Assembly (NCBI GenBank): GCA_947488195.1
Contig: CANKYR010000001.1
Span: forward strand, 1-64,000
Source of the DNA: Flavobacteriales bacterium
Lineage (GTDB): Bacteria > Bacteroidota > Bacteroidia > Flavobacteriales_D > Sanyastnellaceae
Reading direction: 5' to 3'
DNA length: 64,000 bases
Shown here: positions 10,291 to 21,800 of the stretch, one piece after another
Position numbering within the stretch: position 1 is the stretch's first letter
How the letters are laid out: each line of letters begins with the position of its first letter
Position numbers and translations under genes: made by a program
The notes under the pieces: model-generated
Databases searched by the model: none
What the model was told of the DNA's origin: nothing
What the model saw: the letters and a program-made list of their open reading frames with translations, nothing else

Positions 10291-12912
10291 ATGACGGAAG
10301 AAAAATCGACGGTGGCGGAAACACCACTCATGAAACAATTCAATGAGATTAAGGCGCAATATCCAGATGCGCTTTTGTTGTTTCGTGTGGGCGATTTTTA
10401 TGAAACCTTTGGATCGGATGCTATTGCTGCCGCGCGCATTTTAGGAATTACATTAACCAAGCGCAAAAATGGCGTAGGAACTTACATAGAGTTAGCAGGA
10501 TTCCCTCACCATTCGCTAGACACTTATTTACCGAAGTTGGTTCGTGCGGGAAACCGCGTGGCCATTTGCGATCAGCTTGAAGATCCAAAACTCACCAAGA
10601 AAATTGTGAAGCGAGGAGTTACTGAATTGGTTACGCCCGCAGTGAGTTATAACGAGAAAACATTCGACAGTTCGAACAACCAATTTTTGGCTGCGGTTGT
10701 TATGCGCGATCAGCAAGCGGGAGTGAGTTTTTTAGATATTTCCACCGGTGAATTTTATTTGGCGGAAGGAAGCACTTCCCACATTAACAAATTGCTTCAA
10801 AGCTTTCGTCCGAATGAAGTGTTGTTTCAAAAGCACGAAGATCAGCAGTTCCGTGAAGCGTTTGGAGATACGAAGTGGTTTACGTTTCGCATAGACGAAT
10901 GGGTATTTTCATTGGACTACGCGAAAGAAGTTTTGCAAAAGCAATTCGACACGAAATCGCTTAAAGGCTTTGGTGTTGAAGAATTGAAGCTCGGTGTAAT
11001 TGCTGCCGGAACTGTGTTGCATTACTTGAAAGATACACAGCATCACAAGACGCAGCACATTCAAAAAATTTCTCGAATTGAAGAAGACACGTTTGTTTGG
11101 TTAGATCGTTTCACCATTCGAAATTTAGAGTTGGTGCATTCGAATTACGACGAAACAGCAACGTTGTTCTACACGCTCAATCACACCAGCACACCCATGG
11201 GTGCGAGACTTTTGCGACGCTGGGTGCTCATGCCTTTGAAAGATATTACTCAAATTGAAAAACGTCAGTTTGTAGTTGGAAATTTTGTCAAGAACGCAGA
11301 GCTTCTTGCTGAAACGCGTCTTCATTTGAACACCATTGGCGATGTTGAACGGTTGGCTTCGAAGATTGCCACCGGGCGAGTGAATCCGCGGGAGCTTCTT
11401 CAGCTAGCGAAAGGCATGCAAACGGCAGAGCACATTCAAGCGCTGGGGGCGAATTCAACGAGCAAAGAGATACAAGCGTTGTTCAACGTGTTGAAGCCGT
11501 TGACCGATTGGTGCAATAACATTTTCGAAAAAATAAATCCGGAAGCTCCTATGGCGCTGAACCGCGGTTCTGTTATTGCCGAAGGCGTGAATGCTGATTT
11601 AGACGAGTTGCGGAATTTGCAAAAGTCAGGAAAAGACTATTTGCAAATGGTGCAAGAACGCGAAAGCGAACGAACTGGAATTCCATCCTTGAAGATTTCC
11701 TTCAACAATGTTTTCGGATATTATTTGGAAGTGCGAAACATGCATAAAGACAAGGTTCCGCAGGAATGGATTCGCAAACAAACGGTCACACAAGCGGAAC
11801 GATACATTACCCCAGAGCTGAAGGAATACGAAGCGAAGATTATGGGCGCTGAAGACAAGATTTCAATTTTAGAAAATCAGATTTATCAATCGTTGATCGA
11901 AGAGACGCTGCCACACTTGGTGAGTATGCAGTTGAATGCGCGTGTGCTTGCTGAGATTGACGCGTTGGCTTCTTTCGCAACGGTTGCAGTAGCGAATAAA
12001 TATTGCGCCCCGGAGTTTACCGAAGAGAACAAATTAGAGATTGAACAAGGAAGGCATGCCATTATTGAATTGCGCCTTCCGCCGAATGATCCGTACATCG
12101 CAAACGACATTACGCTCGATAGAGATACGCAGCAGATCATGATGATCACAGGCCCGAACATGTCGGGGAAGTCCGCTGTGTTGCGACAAACTGCTCTCAT
12201 TGTACTCATGGCGCAGATGGGTTCTTTCGTGCCAGCAAAGCGCGTGAGAATGGGGATCGTAGACAAGGTGTTTACACGTGTGGGCGCGAACGACAACATG
12301 AGCGCTGGCGAATCTACGTTCATGGTTGAAATGAATGAGACCGCCAGTATTTTAAATAATTTAAGTGATCGAAGTTTAATTTTGTTGGATGAAATCGGAA
12401 GAGGAACTTCCACGTACGACGGCGTTTCTATTGCTTGGGCTATTGCCGAATATCTGCACGAGCACGAGCAATTCAGAGCGAAGACACTTTTCGCAACGCA
12501 TTACCACGAGTTGAATGATATGACGAACTTATTTCCGCGTATTAAAAACTATAACGTGTCGGTTTCTGAGGCGAAAGGAAAAATTGTTTTTAGAAGGAAG
12601 TTGCAAGAAGGTGGAAGCAATCACAGCTTTGGAATTCACGTAGCGCAGTTGGCAGGAATGCCGAAGACGGTCGTGAATAGAGCGAATGATATGCTTCACG
12701 AATTGGAAACAAAAAGAGGTCAAGCCCCTACGGGGAAAGGAAAATCGGGAAGTGTTCAAGGAGAAGAAAAAATGCAATTAAGTTTTTTCCAACTAGATGA
12801 TCCGACCCTTGTTCAGATAAAAAAAGAAGTAGAAAAAATTGATATCAATACGCTTACCCCGGTTGAAGCTTTGTTCAAGTTGAACGAGATCAAGAAGATA
12901 GTGGGAAGCTAA
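10291..12912 (+). CDS. mutS: DNA mismatch repair protein MutS
   Basis: FRVGDFYETFGSDA, TGPNMSGKSAVLRQTALIVLMAQMGSFVPA, LDEIGRGTSTYDG. Confidence 0.98.
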   Translation: MTEEKSTVAETPLMKQFNEIKAQYPDALLLFRVGDFYETFGSDAIAAARILGITLTKRKNGVGTYIELAGFPHHSLDTYLPKLVRAGNRVAICDQLEDPKLTKKIVKRGVTELVTPAVSYNEKTFDSSNNQFLAAVVMRDQQAGVSFLDISTGEFYLAEGSTSHINKLLQSFRPNEVLFQKHEDQQFREAFGDTKWFTFRIDEWVFSLDYAKEVLQKQFDTKSLKGFGVEELKLGVIAAGTVLHYLKDTQHHKTQHIQKISRIEEDTFVWLDRFTIRNLELVHSNYDETATLFYTLNHTSTPMGARLLRRWVLMPLKDITQIEKRQFVVGNFVKNAELLAETRLHLNTIGDVERLASKIATGRVNPRELLQLAKGMQTAEHIQALGANSTSKEIQALFNVLKPLTDWCNNIFEKINPEAPMALNRGSVIAEGVNADLDELRNLQKSGKDYLQMVQERESERTGIPSLKISFNNVFGYYLEVRNMHKDKVPQEWIRKQTVTQAERYITPELKEYEAKIMGAEDKISILENQIYQSLIEETLPHLVSMQLNARVLAEIDALASFATVAVANKYCAPEFTEENKLEIEQGRHAIIELRLPPNDPYIANDITLDRDTQQIMMITGPNMSGKSAVLRQTALIVLMAQMGSFVPAKRVRMGIVDKVFTRVGANDNMSAGESTFMVEMNETASILNNLSDRSLILLDEIGRGTSTYDGVSIAWAIAEYLHEHEQFRAKTLFATHYHELNDMTNLFPRIKNYNVSVSEAKGKIVFRRKLQEGGSNHSFGIHVAQLAGMPKTVVNRANDMLHELETKRGQAPTGKGKSGSVQGEEKMQLSFFQLDDPTLVQIKKEVEKIDINTLTPVEALFKLNEIKKIVGS

Positions 12913-12916
12913 TTTG

Positions 12917-12924
12917 TATATTTG
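12917..12924 (+). promoter_or_regulatory. -7 promoter element for the PSP1/ricT gene
   Basis: TATATTTG, ATG at 12944. Confidence 0.5.
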
Positions 12925-12943
12925 AGAATATAAAATAGAAAAC

Positions 12944-14149
12944 ATGGGATGTTCGAGTTGTGGAAATAATGATGGGAGCGTTCCTAACGGCTGTAAAAGC
13001 AATGGTAATTGCGGAACCTGCAGCACAGGGAAGAAGGAGGTTTTCGATTGGCTGTCAGGAGTTCCATTGGCAGACGGCTTAAAGCCGTTTGACGTGGTTG
13101 AGGCGCGTTTTAAAAATGGCCGCAAAGCCTTTTTTAGAAAAGGAAGTTTAGAGTTGTTTCAAGGTGATGTGGTGGCTGTTGAGGCTTCTACAGGATACGA
13201 TGTGGGAATTGTTTCTTTGGCGGGTGAGTTGGTTCGTGTTCAAATGAATCGTCGCGAAATCAAAGACAATTATGAGTTGAAACGCGTTCTTCGAAAAGCA
13301 GTACAATCAGACTTCGATATCTGGCAAGATGCTCGTCAGTTAGAAACAGGCACTATGATTCGTTCACGTGAAATTTCGCGCGAGTTGGGTCTTCAAATGA
13401 AAATTAGCGATGTGGAATATCAAGGCGATAAAACCCGCGCGATATTTTACTACACGGCCGATGACCGTGTAGATTTCCGTGAACTCATTCGCAAGTATGC
13501 TGAAGAGTTCAAGGTGCGCATTGAAATGCGCCAGATTGGACTTCGTCTTGAAGCTGGTCGTCTTGGCGGAATCGGCTCCTGCGGAAGAGAGCTTTGCTGC
13601 TCTACCTGGCTAACCGATTTCAGATCGGTATCTACCGGCGCAGCACGCTATCAGCAGCTTTCATTGAACCCAGGCAAACTAGCAGGGCAATGTGGAAAGC
13701 TGAAGTGTTGTTTGAATTACGAATTGGATCAATACGTTGAAGCCGTTCGTATGCTACCCCCAACACACGTGAAATTGAAACTTCCGAAAGGAATTGCAAC
13801 GCATTTTAAAACAGATATTTTCAAGCAAGTTATTTATTACACCATTGAAGGACAACACAGCGACGGGCCGTTTGCGCTTTCTGCAGATGTAGTAAAAGAC
13901 ATCATTGAAAAGAACAAGCGCGGTGAGGTGATAGGTGAAGTTCAGACATTTATTGAAGAGAAAGAGATTGTTGAAAGTGTTGAATTTGCAGAGGTAGTTG
14001 GACAAGATAGCCTAACGCGTTTCGATAATAAAAAGCGTAAGCCGACCAACAACAACCGCAATCGCAACAGCAAGCCTGGAGGAAATGCCAACAGACCTCC
14101 TCGCTTCAAAGGCAAGCCAAACAACCCGAATCAAGGTCCGAAAGAATGA
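12944..14149 (+). CDS. ricT: PSP1/RicT-family regulatory iron-sulfur subunit homolog
   Basis: GGIGSCGRELCCSTWL, CGKLKCCLNYE cysteine signature of PSP1 C-terminal domain. Confidence 0.88.
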   Translation: MGCSSCGNNDGSVPNGCKSNGNCGTCSTGKKEVFDWLSGVPLADGLKPFDVVEARFKNGRKAFFRKGSLELFQGDVVAVEASTGYDVGIVSLAGELVRVQMNRREIKDNYELKRVLRKAVQSDFDIWQDARQLETGTMIRSREISRELGLQMKISDVEYQGDKTRAIFYYTADDRVDFRELIRKYAEEFKVRIEMRQIGLRLEAGRLGGIGSCGRELCCSTWLTDFRSVSTGAARYQQLSLNPGKLAGQCGKLKCCLNYELDQYVEAVRMLPPTHVKLKLPKGIATHFKTDIFKQVIYYTIEGQHSDGPFALSADVVKDIIEKNKRGEVIGEVQTFIEEKEIVESVEFAEVVGQDSLTRFDNKKRKPTNNNRNRNSKPGGNANRPPRFKGKPNNPNQGPKE

Positions 14150-14610
14150 TGAGAATAGTTTTTTTTTTAAGTCTAACGCTTCTTCTCAGCTCATGCGGCG
14201 ATGATTTTGTTTATGAGAGTAACATGCCGGTTGAAGGCGGTGTTTGGGACAACAAGAAAGTAGCAAATTTTGAATTCGATATTCAGGACACGGTAAGTTT
14301 ACACGACTTTTTTATCGATGTCCGCAACGGTGAACAATACGAATTCAGCAATCTATACGTGTTTATTGAAATGGAATTCCCAAATGGAAAATTGGCGGTT
14401 GATACGTTGGAATGTCCAATGGCCGACGCTCAAGGAAATTGGTATGGGAAATCAGGATTAGGCGATTTATACGACAATCGAATTATTTACAAATCACGTA
14501 AGCAGTTTCCGCTTTCTGGACACTACAAAGTGTCAATCCATCAAGCCATGCGCGTGAATCCGGTTGAAGGAATTTATGATGTAGGATTTCGTTTAGCAAA
14601 GTCGAAGTAA
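14146..14610 (+). CDS. gldH: Gliding motility lipoprotein GldH
   Basis: Lipobox LLLSSCGDD, GldH-like sequence, downstream of ricT as commonly seen in Flavobacteriia. Confidence 0.82.
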   Translation: MMRIVFFLSLTLLLSSCGDDFVYESNMPVEGGVWDNKKVANFEFDIQDTVSLHDFFIDVRNGEQYEFSNLYVFIEMEFPNGKLAVDTLECPMADAQGNWYGKSGLGDLYDNRIIYKSRKQFPLSGHYKVSIHQAMRVNPVEGIYDVGFRLAKSK

Positions 14611-14682
14611 CCCCTTCGCGAAGCGACCTTGCGGAGCACCTTTGTAAAACAATCTTTGCAAAGCAATCTTGCTTCAGCATCT
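14611..14682. repeat. Tandem array of 12-14 nt micro-hairpin modules (locus 1)
   Basis: Minus-strand modules: TGC-TGAA-GCA-AGA, TTGC-TTT-GCAA-AGA, TTGT-TTT-ACAA-AGG, TGC-TCC-GCA-AGG, TCGC-TTC-GCGA-AGG; fills the convergent gap gldH/GT2. Confidence 0.8.
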
Positions 14683-14694
14683 AATAATCTCCGA

Positions 14695-15432
14695 TTATTT
14701 TGTGTTTTTGCGGCTCCAAATATTGTATTTCGCAATACACCAAAACGCGCGAACACCGTCTTTCCAGCCAATCTTTTTGCCCTCTTCGTAGGTGCGGCCG
14801 TAATATGAAATTCCAACTTCGTAAATACGAATGTTAGGAACTCTTGAAAGCTTTGCGGTGATTTCCGGTTCGAAACCGAAACGCTTTTCACACAACAATA
14901 AATTCTTTGCAATGTCTGCACGAATAAGTTTGTAGCACGTTTCCATATCTGTTAAATTCAGATTGGTAAAGGCGTTGCTGGCGAAGGTTAAAAGCTTGTT
15001 TCCGATGCTGTGCCAGAAGAACAGGATACGGTGAGGATTTCCTCCCATGAAACGAGAGCCGTAAACAACGTCTGCGCCGTCTTTAAAAACAGGCTTTAAC
15101 AAGTCGTTGTATTCATCAGGATCGTATTCCAAATCGGCGTCTTGAACTAAGATATAATCACCCGTTGCAATCTCAATAGCCTTGTGTAAAGCCGCCCCCT
15201 TTCCTTGATTGTAGGGCTGCGAGTAGAAGTTGAACGTTCGCTCAGGATGAGCAGCAATGTATGATTCAATGGCCTCAACAGTGTTGTCTGTGGAAGCATC
15301 GTTAACAATCACAATTTCCATTTCAATGTTGTTCATCAACTTAACGTCAGCAATTCGATCGAGAATTAAGTGAATAGTTCTTCCTTCGTTGTATGCTGGA
15401 ATAAGTATAGAAAGCTTTTTAAACTCGTGCAT
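14695..15432 (-). CDS. Glycosyltransferase family 2 (dolichol-phosphate mannosyltransferase-like)
   Basis: [43 protein letters not shown]. Confidence 0.92.
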   Translation of the reverse strand: MHEFKKLSILIPAYNEGRTIHLILDRIADVKLMNNIEMEIVIVNDASTDNTVEAIESYIAAHPERTFNFYSQPYNQGKGAALHKAIEIATGDYILVQDADLEYDPDEYNDLLKPVFKDGADVVYGSRFMGGNPHRILFFWHSIGNKLLTFASNAFTNLNLTDMETCYKLIRADIAKNLLLCEKRFGFEPEITAKLSRVPNIRIYEVGISYYGRTYEEGKKIGWKDGVRAFWCIAKYNIWSRKNTK

Positions 15433-15435
15433 GAA

Positions 15436-15726
15436 TTATTGTTTAATTACTTTAGGAACACGGAAGTAATACATGTCTTTTGATGGTGCGTTTTTGAGCG
15501 CTTCAGCTTGTGAAACGGGCGCTTCTACAACGTCTTCTCGCAAGACATTCGTTTCTTCGGTCATAAACACGAGAGGCTCTACATTTGCAGTGTCCATCTC
15601 TTTGAGCTTGTCTACAAACGCAATCATTTCGTTTAACCCGTCAACCATGTCTTTTTCTTCGTTTTCAGAAAAAGAGAGCTTGCTTAATTCAGCTAGGCGA
15701 CGAACGGTGGCAACTTCAACTTTCAT
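15436..15726 (-). CDS. gatC: Asp-tRNA(Asn)/Glu-tRNA(Gln) amidotransferase subunit C
   Basis: 96 aa, VRRLAELSKLSFSENEEKDMVDGLNEMIAFVDKLKEMDTANVEPL. Confidence 0.93.
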   Translation of the reverse strand: MKVEVATVRRLAELSKLSFSENEEKDMVDGLNEMIAFVDKLKEMDTANVEPLVFMTEETNVLREDVVEAPVSQAEALKNAPSKDMYYFRVPKVIKQ

Positions 15727-16462
15727 GTGTTTTATTCAATTCGCGTTGAATGGTTTCAAACGCTTGAGTGCGCAAAGGTAATAAATCAGATGCAGTTAAC
15801 CCTGCGGTAGCAATTGGAGCGTGCACTGTAACCTTTATTTTTTGGGGGAGAGAGTATTGAAAAAACTTCGCCGGGTCTAAAAGAACTTTATAGTTTGAGT
15901 GCCAGGTAATAGGAACAACGGGCTTTTGCTGTTCAATAGCAACCTTGAAAGCCCCGTTTTTAAAAGGCATTAATTTCGGAGCGTCGTCTGGAATTGTGCC
16001 CTCCGGATAAATGGCAACACTCATGTCGTTGCGCAAACTTTTCGCCACACGATCCAAGGCCACCAGTGCTGCTTTGTTTTGTCCTCTGCGAATGGGAATG
16101 TCTTGCTTTCGAAAAAACAACGAGAACAAAGGCCAACTTAACAACTCACCTTTTCCAACAAACAGAAAATCACGTCCAATGGCCTCATACATAAATACAG
16201 TGTCGAGATAACTGCTGTGATTAGACGCTATAATGAAAGATCCTTCAGGCAAAGGAGCTTCAAAGGTTATTTCAATAGGACAAAAAATGCACTTGCGAAT
16301 GAGCTTTCCCCAAAAACGTTTTAAGACGAATGCTTTAAGATGACGTTCTCTTTTTTTGTAAACCCAAACGAAAGGAATGTAAAGAAAAATAAGGGTTATC
16401 CAAAAGACTAAACCAATCCAAAGTTTATAGACGAAATATATGGGCGCTAGGATGAAGTGCAA
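15716..16462 (-). CDS. plsC: 1-acyl-sn-glycerol-3-phosphate acyltransferase
   Basis: ASNHSSYLD (NHxxxxD) and YPEGTIPDD motifs. Confidence 0.88.
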   Translation of the reverse strand: MHFILAPIYFVYKLWIGLVFWITLIFLYIPFVWVYKKRERHLKAFVLKRFWGKLIRKCIFCPIEITFEAPLPEGSFIIASNHSSYLDTVFMYEAIGRDFLFVGKGELLSWPLFSLFFRKQDIPIRRGQNKAALVALDRVAKSLRNDMSVAIYPEGTIPDDAPKLMPFKNGAFKVAIEQQKPVVPITWHSNYKVLLDPAKFFQYSLPQKIKVTVHAPIATAGLTASDLLPLRTQAFETIQRELNKTHES

Positions 16463-16502
16463 GGTTGGGTTGGTTTAGAATGGAAAGATACGAAACGAAC
16501 GA

Positions 16503-17480
16503 CTATCCCGAATAACCTAAATTCTTGCGAACGCGATCAAGGGTATGAGAGGCAGTAATACGTGCTTTTTCCCCACCTTGTTTTAAAATATTTTCAAGTG
16601 AAGTGAAGTCTGAAATGTATTCGAAGTAGCTTTTTCTTTCTGCTTCGAAACGCGTAAGTATAGCTCCAAGCAATTCTTTTTTCGCGTGTCCCCATCCGAA
16701 ATTTCCCGCGATTAATTTTTCGCAAAGAACAGCCGCTTCGGCTCTACCAGCAATGAGTTCGTACAATGCACAAATGCTATTGGCGTTAGGATCCTTTGGA
16801 TCTTCAAGCGTTGTAGCGTCGGTAATAATGTTCTTATTGATAATGTCTTTCAGCTCTTTTTCAGGAAGAAAAATGTTAATGTAATTGCCGTAGCTCTTGC
16901 TCATTTTTTGTCCGTCTGTTCCCGGAACATACATGGTTGCTTCATTCACTTTTGAATCGGGTATCACAAATGTTTCTCCCATTTGGTGATTGAAAGCAGA
17001 AGCAATGTCGCGCGTAATTTCTAAATGTTGAAGCTGATCTTTTCCTACGGGAACAACGTTTGCGTCGTACAACAATATATCTGCAGCCATTAAAACCGGA
17101 TAGGTGAACAACCCAGCATTCACCTCTTTCAAACGATCTTGACGGTCTTTAAAACTGTGAGCGTTAGCGAGCATGGGGAACGGCGTGAAGCAGTTCAAAT
17201 ACCAAGCGAGTTCTGTTACCTCAGGCACATCGCTTTGACGATAGAATACATTTTTATCTGTGTTGAACCCGCACGCTAACCACGTTGCAGCGACGCTATA
17301 CGTGTTGTTGCGAATTTCTTCAGCGTTCTTAAGTTGAGTTAAGGTGTGGAAATTAGCAATGAATAAATACGCTTCGTTGGAAGGATGATTGCTCATTTCA
17401 ATTGCCGGAGCAATTGCGCCCAACACATTACCTAGATGCGGTGTTCCTGTACTTTGAATGCCTGTTAATACGCGTGCCAT
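16503..17480 (-). CDS. trpS: Tryptophanyl-tRNA synthetase
   Basis: TGIQSTGTPHLGNVLGAI, KMSKSYGNYI. Confidence 0.97.
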   Translation of the reverse strand: MARVLTGIQSTGTPHLGNVLGAIAPAIEMSNHPSNEAYLFIANFHTLTQLKNAEEIRNNTYSVAATWLACGFNTDKNVFYRQSDVPEVTELAWYLNCFTPFPMLANAHSFKDRQDRLKEVNAGLFTYPVLMAADILLYDANVVPVGKDQLQHLEITRDIASAFNHQMGETFVIPDSKVNEATMYVPGTDGQKMSKSYGNYINIFLPEKELKDIINKNIITDATTLEDPKDPNANSICALYELIAGRAEAAVLCEKLIAGNFGWGHAKKELLGAILTRFEAERKSYFEYISDFTSLENILKQGGEKARITASHTLDRVRKNLGYSG

Positions 17481-17511
17481 AGGTTTTTATATTCCCTGCA
17501 AAGAAACGGCT

Positions 17512-18831
17512 TTATTTGCTTCGTTCTTTATCGTATTTGTTCTTGTATAACAAGTACATTTCAGTTTGCATATTGCTTAGTTCAATGCGTCTTCCGTCGA
17601 TGTACGCAAGTCGCAATTGGTTCGTGGTCATGTTCAAGGCATCGCCGTAAGAAACAAAAAGTGTTGCACTTTTTCCCACTTCAAGACTTCCGTATTTTTT
17701 ATCGATGCCTAAAATCGTAGCTGCGTTTATAGTTAAACCCTTCACGGCTTCTTCGTATGGAAGTCCGTGCGCAACGGCGGTACCGGCCATGAACGGTAGG
17801 TTTCGCGTGCCCATGCGCTCCATGTCTCCTTCGTTTTGAAATGCGAAAAGGATTCCAGCGTCGTATAATTTTTTTGCTAAAGCGAAAGATGCGTGTGGAT
17901 CGTCTTCGTCCAAAGAAGCAAGATCATGCACACGACGAAGAAGCACAGAAACATTTTCTTCTTTTAAAATAGAAGCCGCAAGTGGTGCGTCGTATCCGCC
18001 AACAAGCACCATCTTCACAATGCCCATGTCGCGTTTGAATTGTACCGCTTCGTGAATAGATTTCAATTCATCTGCATGAACGTAAAGTGTTTTGCTTCCG
18101 TCGAAAAGCCCTTTCATGGCTTCGAAGCGAAGCTCAGTCAAATCTCCCTTTGGAGCTTTAGCGTAGGCTTTGGCGTCGCTGAAGAACAGTTCTATTTCGC
18201 GCTTTTGTTTATCGTAGCTTTTCACTTTAGACACAAGAATTCTTCCTTTGTCGTAGTGTCTGTGAATGACTTGCGGCCAGTTGAGGTGCAGGCCATCGTC
18301 TGCGCGAACAACAGCATCTTCCCAGTTCCACGCATCGAATTGCATGATTGAAGAAGAGCCTGAAATTATTCCGCCTCGCGGCGTTATTTGTCCCAATAAC
18401 ACACCGTTCGAACGAACGGTGGGAATAATTTCCGAGTCTGCGTTGTACGCAATAACCGAACGAACGCTCGGTTTGAAAGTTCCCACTTCATACAAATCGT
18501 TTTGTGCACGAATGGCATCTGTTTCAACCAATCCCAACGAAGAGTTAGGTGCAATAAATCCAGGATAAACATGCTGACCTTCGATAGGAATAACCTTGTC
18601 GAATTTTGTCACGTCTATGCGAGAAACAGTAGCATCTGCAACAAGGGTAAGTATGCCGTTTTCGAAAGCGATGAAGGCGTTCTCGATCACTTTACCATTT
18701 CCCAAATGCGCGTAGCAGTTGGTCAAAAGAATAGACTCGTTCTGCGCTGCCGCGGGAGTTGGCCTGTGCTGTGCTTGCGCGGAAACAGTTGCAAGAAGCG
18801 CGAGTGATAAAAATATTTTTCGGATAGTCAT
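17512..18831 (-). CDS. Amidohydrolase-fold exported protein, apparently lacking the HxH metal motif
   Basis: Signal peptide; C-terminal AATILGIDKKYGSLEVGKSATLFV typical of imidazolonepropionase-like amidohydrolases; HVYPGFIAPNSSLG where PGxIDxHxH is expected. Confidence 0.82.
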   Translation of the reverse strand: MTIRKIFLSLALLATVSAQAQHRPTPAAAQNESILLTNCYAHLGNGKVIENAFIAFENGILTLVADATVSRIDVTKFDKVIPIEGQHVYPGFIAPNSSLGLVETDAIRAQNDLYEVGTFKPSVRSVIAYNADSEIIPTVRSNGVLLGQITPRGGIISGSSSIMQFDAWNWEDAVVRADDGLHLNWPQVIHRHYDKGRILVSKVKSYDKQKREIELFFSDAKAYAKAPKGDLTELRFEAMKGLFDGSKTLYVHADELKSIHEAVQFKRDMGIVKMVLVGGYDAPLAASILKEENVSVLLRRVHDLASLDEDDPHASFALAKKLYDAGILFAFQNEGDMERMGTRNLPFMAGTAVAHGLPYEEAVKGLTINAATILGIDKKYGSLEVGKSATLFVSYGDALNMTTNQLRLAYIDGRRIELSNMQTEMYLLYKNKYDKERSK

Positions 18832-18837
18832 GTTCGT

Positions 18838-21800
18838 TTATTCTTTAATGAAAATTCCTTTCGAGGTCTCATCCATACTGTCGCAATGGAAGTGATGCGG
18901 AGTCTTTGGTTGTGGCTTTCTGGTTGAAGCACCGCTGTTTTTAGCGTCTTCCATTTTTTGAATGATGCGTTCGCGTTCGGCCGTGAAAGCGTCTCTGGCT
19001 TTTTCATCTTCTTCCAAGTTGAAGTAGCACGTTCCGTCTATGTAAGTCTTTTCTGCCCGTGCATAGATGCTCAGGGGTTCGTTGTTCCAAACCACGAAGT
19101 CTGCGTCTTTCCCCACTTTCAACGAACCCATGCGATCGTCGAGGTGAAGAAGTTTTGCAGGATTTAGGGTCACCATTTTCAAGGCTTCTTCTGCGGGAAC
19201 GCCCCCGTATTTCACAATCTTTCCAGCTTCCTGATTCAAGCGTGCGCCCATTTCCGCATCGTCGGAATTGATGGCTACCACAATTCCTTGCTCATACATA
19301 AGCGCAGCATTGTATGGAATGGCGTCTTTCACTTCAGCCTTGTAGGCCCACCAGTCGCTGAATGTAGAAGCTCCGGCTCCGTGAGCTTTCATTTTGTCAG
19401 CGACTTTATAGCCTTCCAAAATGTGGGTGAATGTATTTATTTTGAAGTTGAAGCTATCTGCTACATGCATGAGCATGTTGATTTCGCTTTGCACATAGCT
19501 GTGACAACTGATGAATCTTTCTTTGCGAAGAATTTCTAGAATGGTTTCCAATTCTAGATCTCTACGCGGCGCGAGGGGCATGGGTAGTCCTTTCTTTACT
19601 TTTTTGCAAGCCGCGTTGTAGTTGTCCCACGCCTTGCCGTATTCCAGCGCGCGATAGAAATGATCGTAGTAAACTTGCTCTACTCCCATGCGGGTTTGAG
19701 GGAAGCGAGTCATTGCGCGATCTCCCCAATTGCTTTGCTTCACGTTTTCGCCCAAAGCGAATTTGATAAATCCAGGAGCGTTCTCAATCTTCATCCCTTC
19801 CGCATTTACACCCCAACGCAACTTCACCAATGCGCTCTGTCCGCCAATAGGATTAGCACTTCCGTGCAACAATTGTGAAGCGGTAGTTCCTCCAGAGAGC
19901 TGACGATAGATATCAATGTCTTCCGGATAAATAACACTTCCTTCTTCCACTTCAGCGCTACTCGCTTGCGTGCCTTCGTTCACACTCGAAAGCGCAATGT
20001 GGCTGTGCTCGTCAATGATACCCGGTGTAATGTGTTTTCCTTTTGCATCAAATTCCTGAACCACTTCTCCCTTCGGAATGCTAAGGTCTACGCCTATTCC
20101 AGCGATTTTTCCATTCTTCACCCACAAATCTCCTTCTTGAACGGTTCCGTTTTCACATGTCCAAAGGGTTGCATTTCGAAACACAACATTCTCTTTTTGC
20201 GGAAGTGAAGACTTGCCGTATGCGGTGAACGGATAAACGATTTCTCCAGGAAGTGTTTTTGTTTTTTCGCCTTTCTTCTCTTCTTCTTTCTTCGGAAGAG
20301 CTACTACGGTTGCGTTGATTGAAAGCGTTGATTTTCCGAACGATGTTAGGTCTAACGACAACTCTTTTTCTTTAGCGTGAATATTTCCTGAAACACGCAC
20401 GAATGCTGCGCTATCCAATGTTAACTCTCCAACAGGGAATCCATCTTTCAATTGTAACTTCAACTGAAACAAAGTTGAATCTTGTGCGGTTGATCCCAGT
20501 TCGTTGTGAAGTTTTTTCAGCGCATCTGTTGTTTTCAATTTAGAAGTAATCACTACTCCTTCTCCTTTGCCCTTCTTGCTTTCAGCTTGAACCGTTGTTC
20601 CTAAAACTGAGACAGTGTAAGTTCCTTCAAGTGAAAGGGATTCGGCATTCGAAACGAAATAAGGTTTTCCGTTTACCCATGTTTCAAGGATTTTAGAACC
20701 GTTCGTGAAAAGCTCTTTGTTGGTAATGATCAAGTTTGCGTCGTATCCCGCAAGGACAGAACCTACGCGTTGTTGCTCGTTTAAATATTGCGCAGGACGA
20801 GTGGTTAAAGCGGCCAACGCGATGTTTGCAGGAAGACCGTTTTCAACCGCCGTTTTCACATTTTCCAACAACTGATTTTTGTCTTCCAAGCCTTGTGTGG
20901 TAATGCAAAACTCAAGTCCAGCCTTGTGCATGTAGGCAAGGTTGTATGGCGCCAACTCCCAGTGTTTCATTTCAGCAGTTGTTATGTAACGGTTGCTCGC
21001 TGGATCGCTCACATCGAAGGCTTGCGGATAGTTTACAGGGATAATGAATTTACCTTTCGTGCCTTTCATTTCTTCCAAACGTTGGTATTCATTTCCGTTT
21101 GTTTTGAAGAGATACTGAACTCCGAATTCATCGCCCACTGCGTCGGCACGAAGAATGTTCCACTTATCGTTCGCTTCGAAAATTTGCGCGCGATTGCTGT
21201 TCGCGTTGAAGGCGCGCAATGAAAGATTGGTCTCCCCTGCTCCTTTCAAACTCGCATACCAATTCGCGTCGCAATACGTTTGTTTTAAAAGCGCAATACT
21301 TCCCATGATGGAAGATGGATATTGTTGCGGACTGCTTCCTTTGTTGAATGAGAAATAGGCTGCAGCCTCAGCGCTAATAACGTCTGCATGAATTTCATTT
21401 CCCAAAGAAACAAGCGCTCCTGTTCCGCGTGAAATACCATCGGCCTTGTGCGAGCACACTGCGGTTATTCCCGCATTGCGATAGCTTTCGGCATCTTCTT
21501 CGTTGTGTTGAAGTTGCATAGAAGCGTTGTATTCCGGATGAATAGCGGCGTTCCAGCCGAGAACATTTTTTCCTGAATCTTCAGTTTCTTCGCCGTGATT
21601 GTCGTTTTGTTTTTTTGGAATGCCATAAGATGAAAAAACATCGATGAATCCAGCATAGATGAACTTGCCTGTTGCATCAATGCTAACGCAATTCGAGGGA
21701 ATAGCGATTCCTTTTCCAACAGCGATTATTTTCCCTTTTTCAATGACCACGGTTGCTCCTTCCAATTTATTTTCTGGAGTGGAGTACACGGTGGCGTTAA

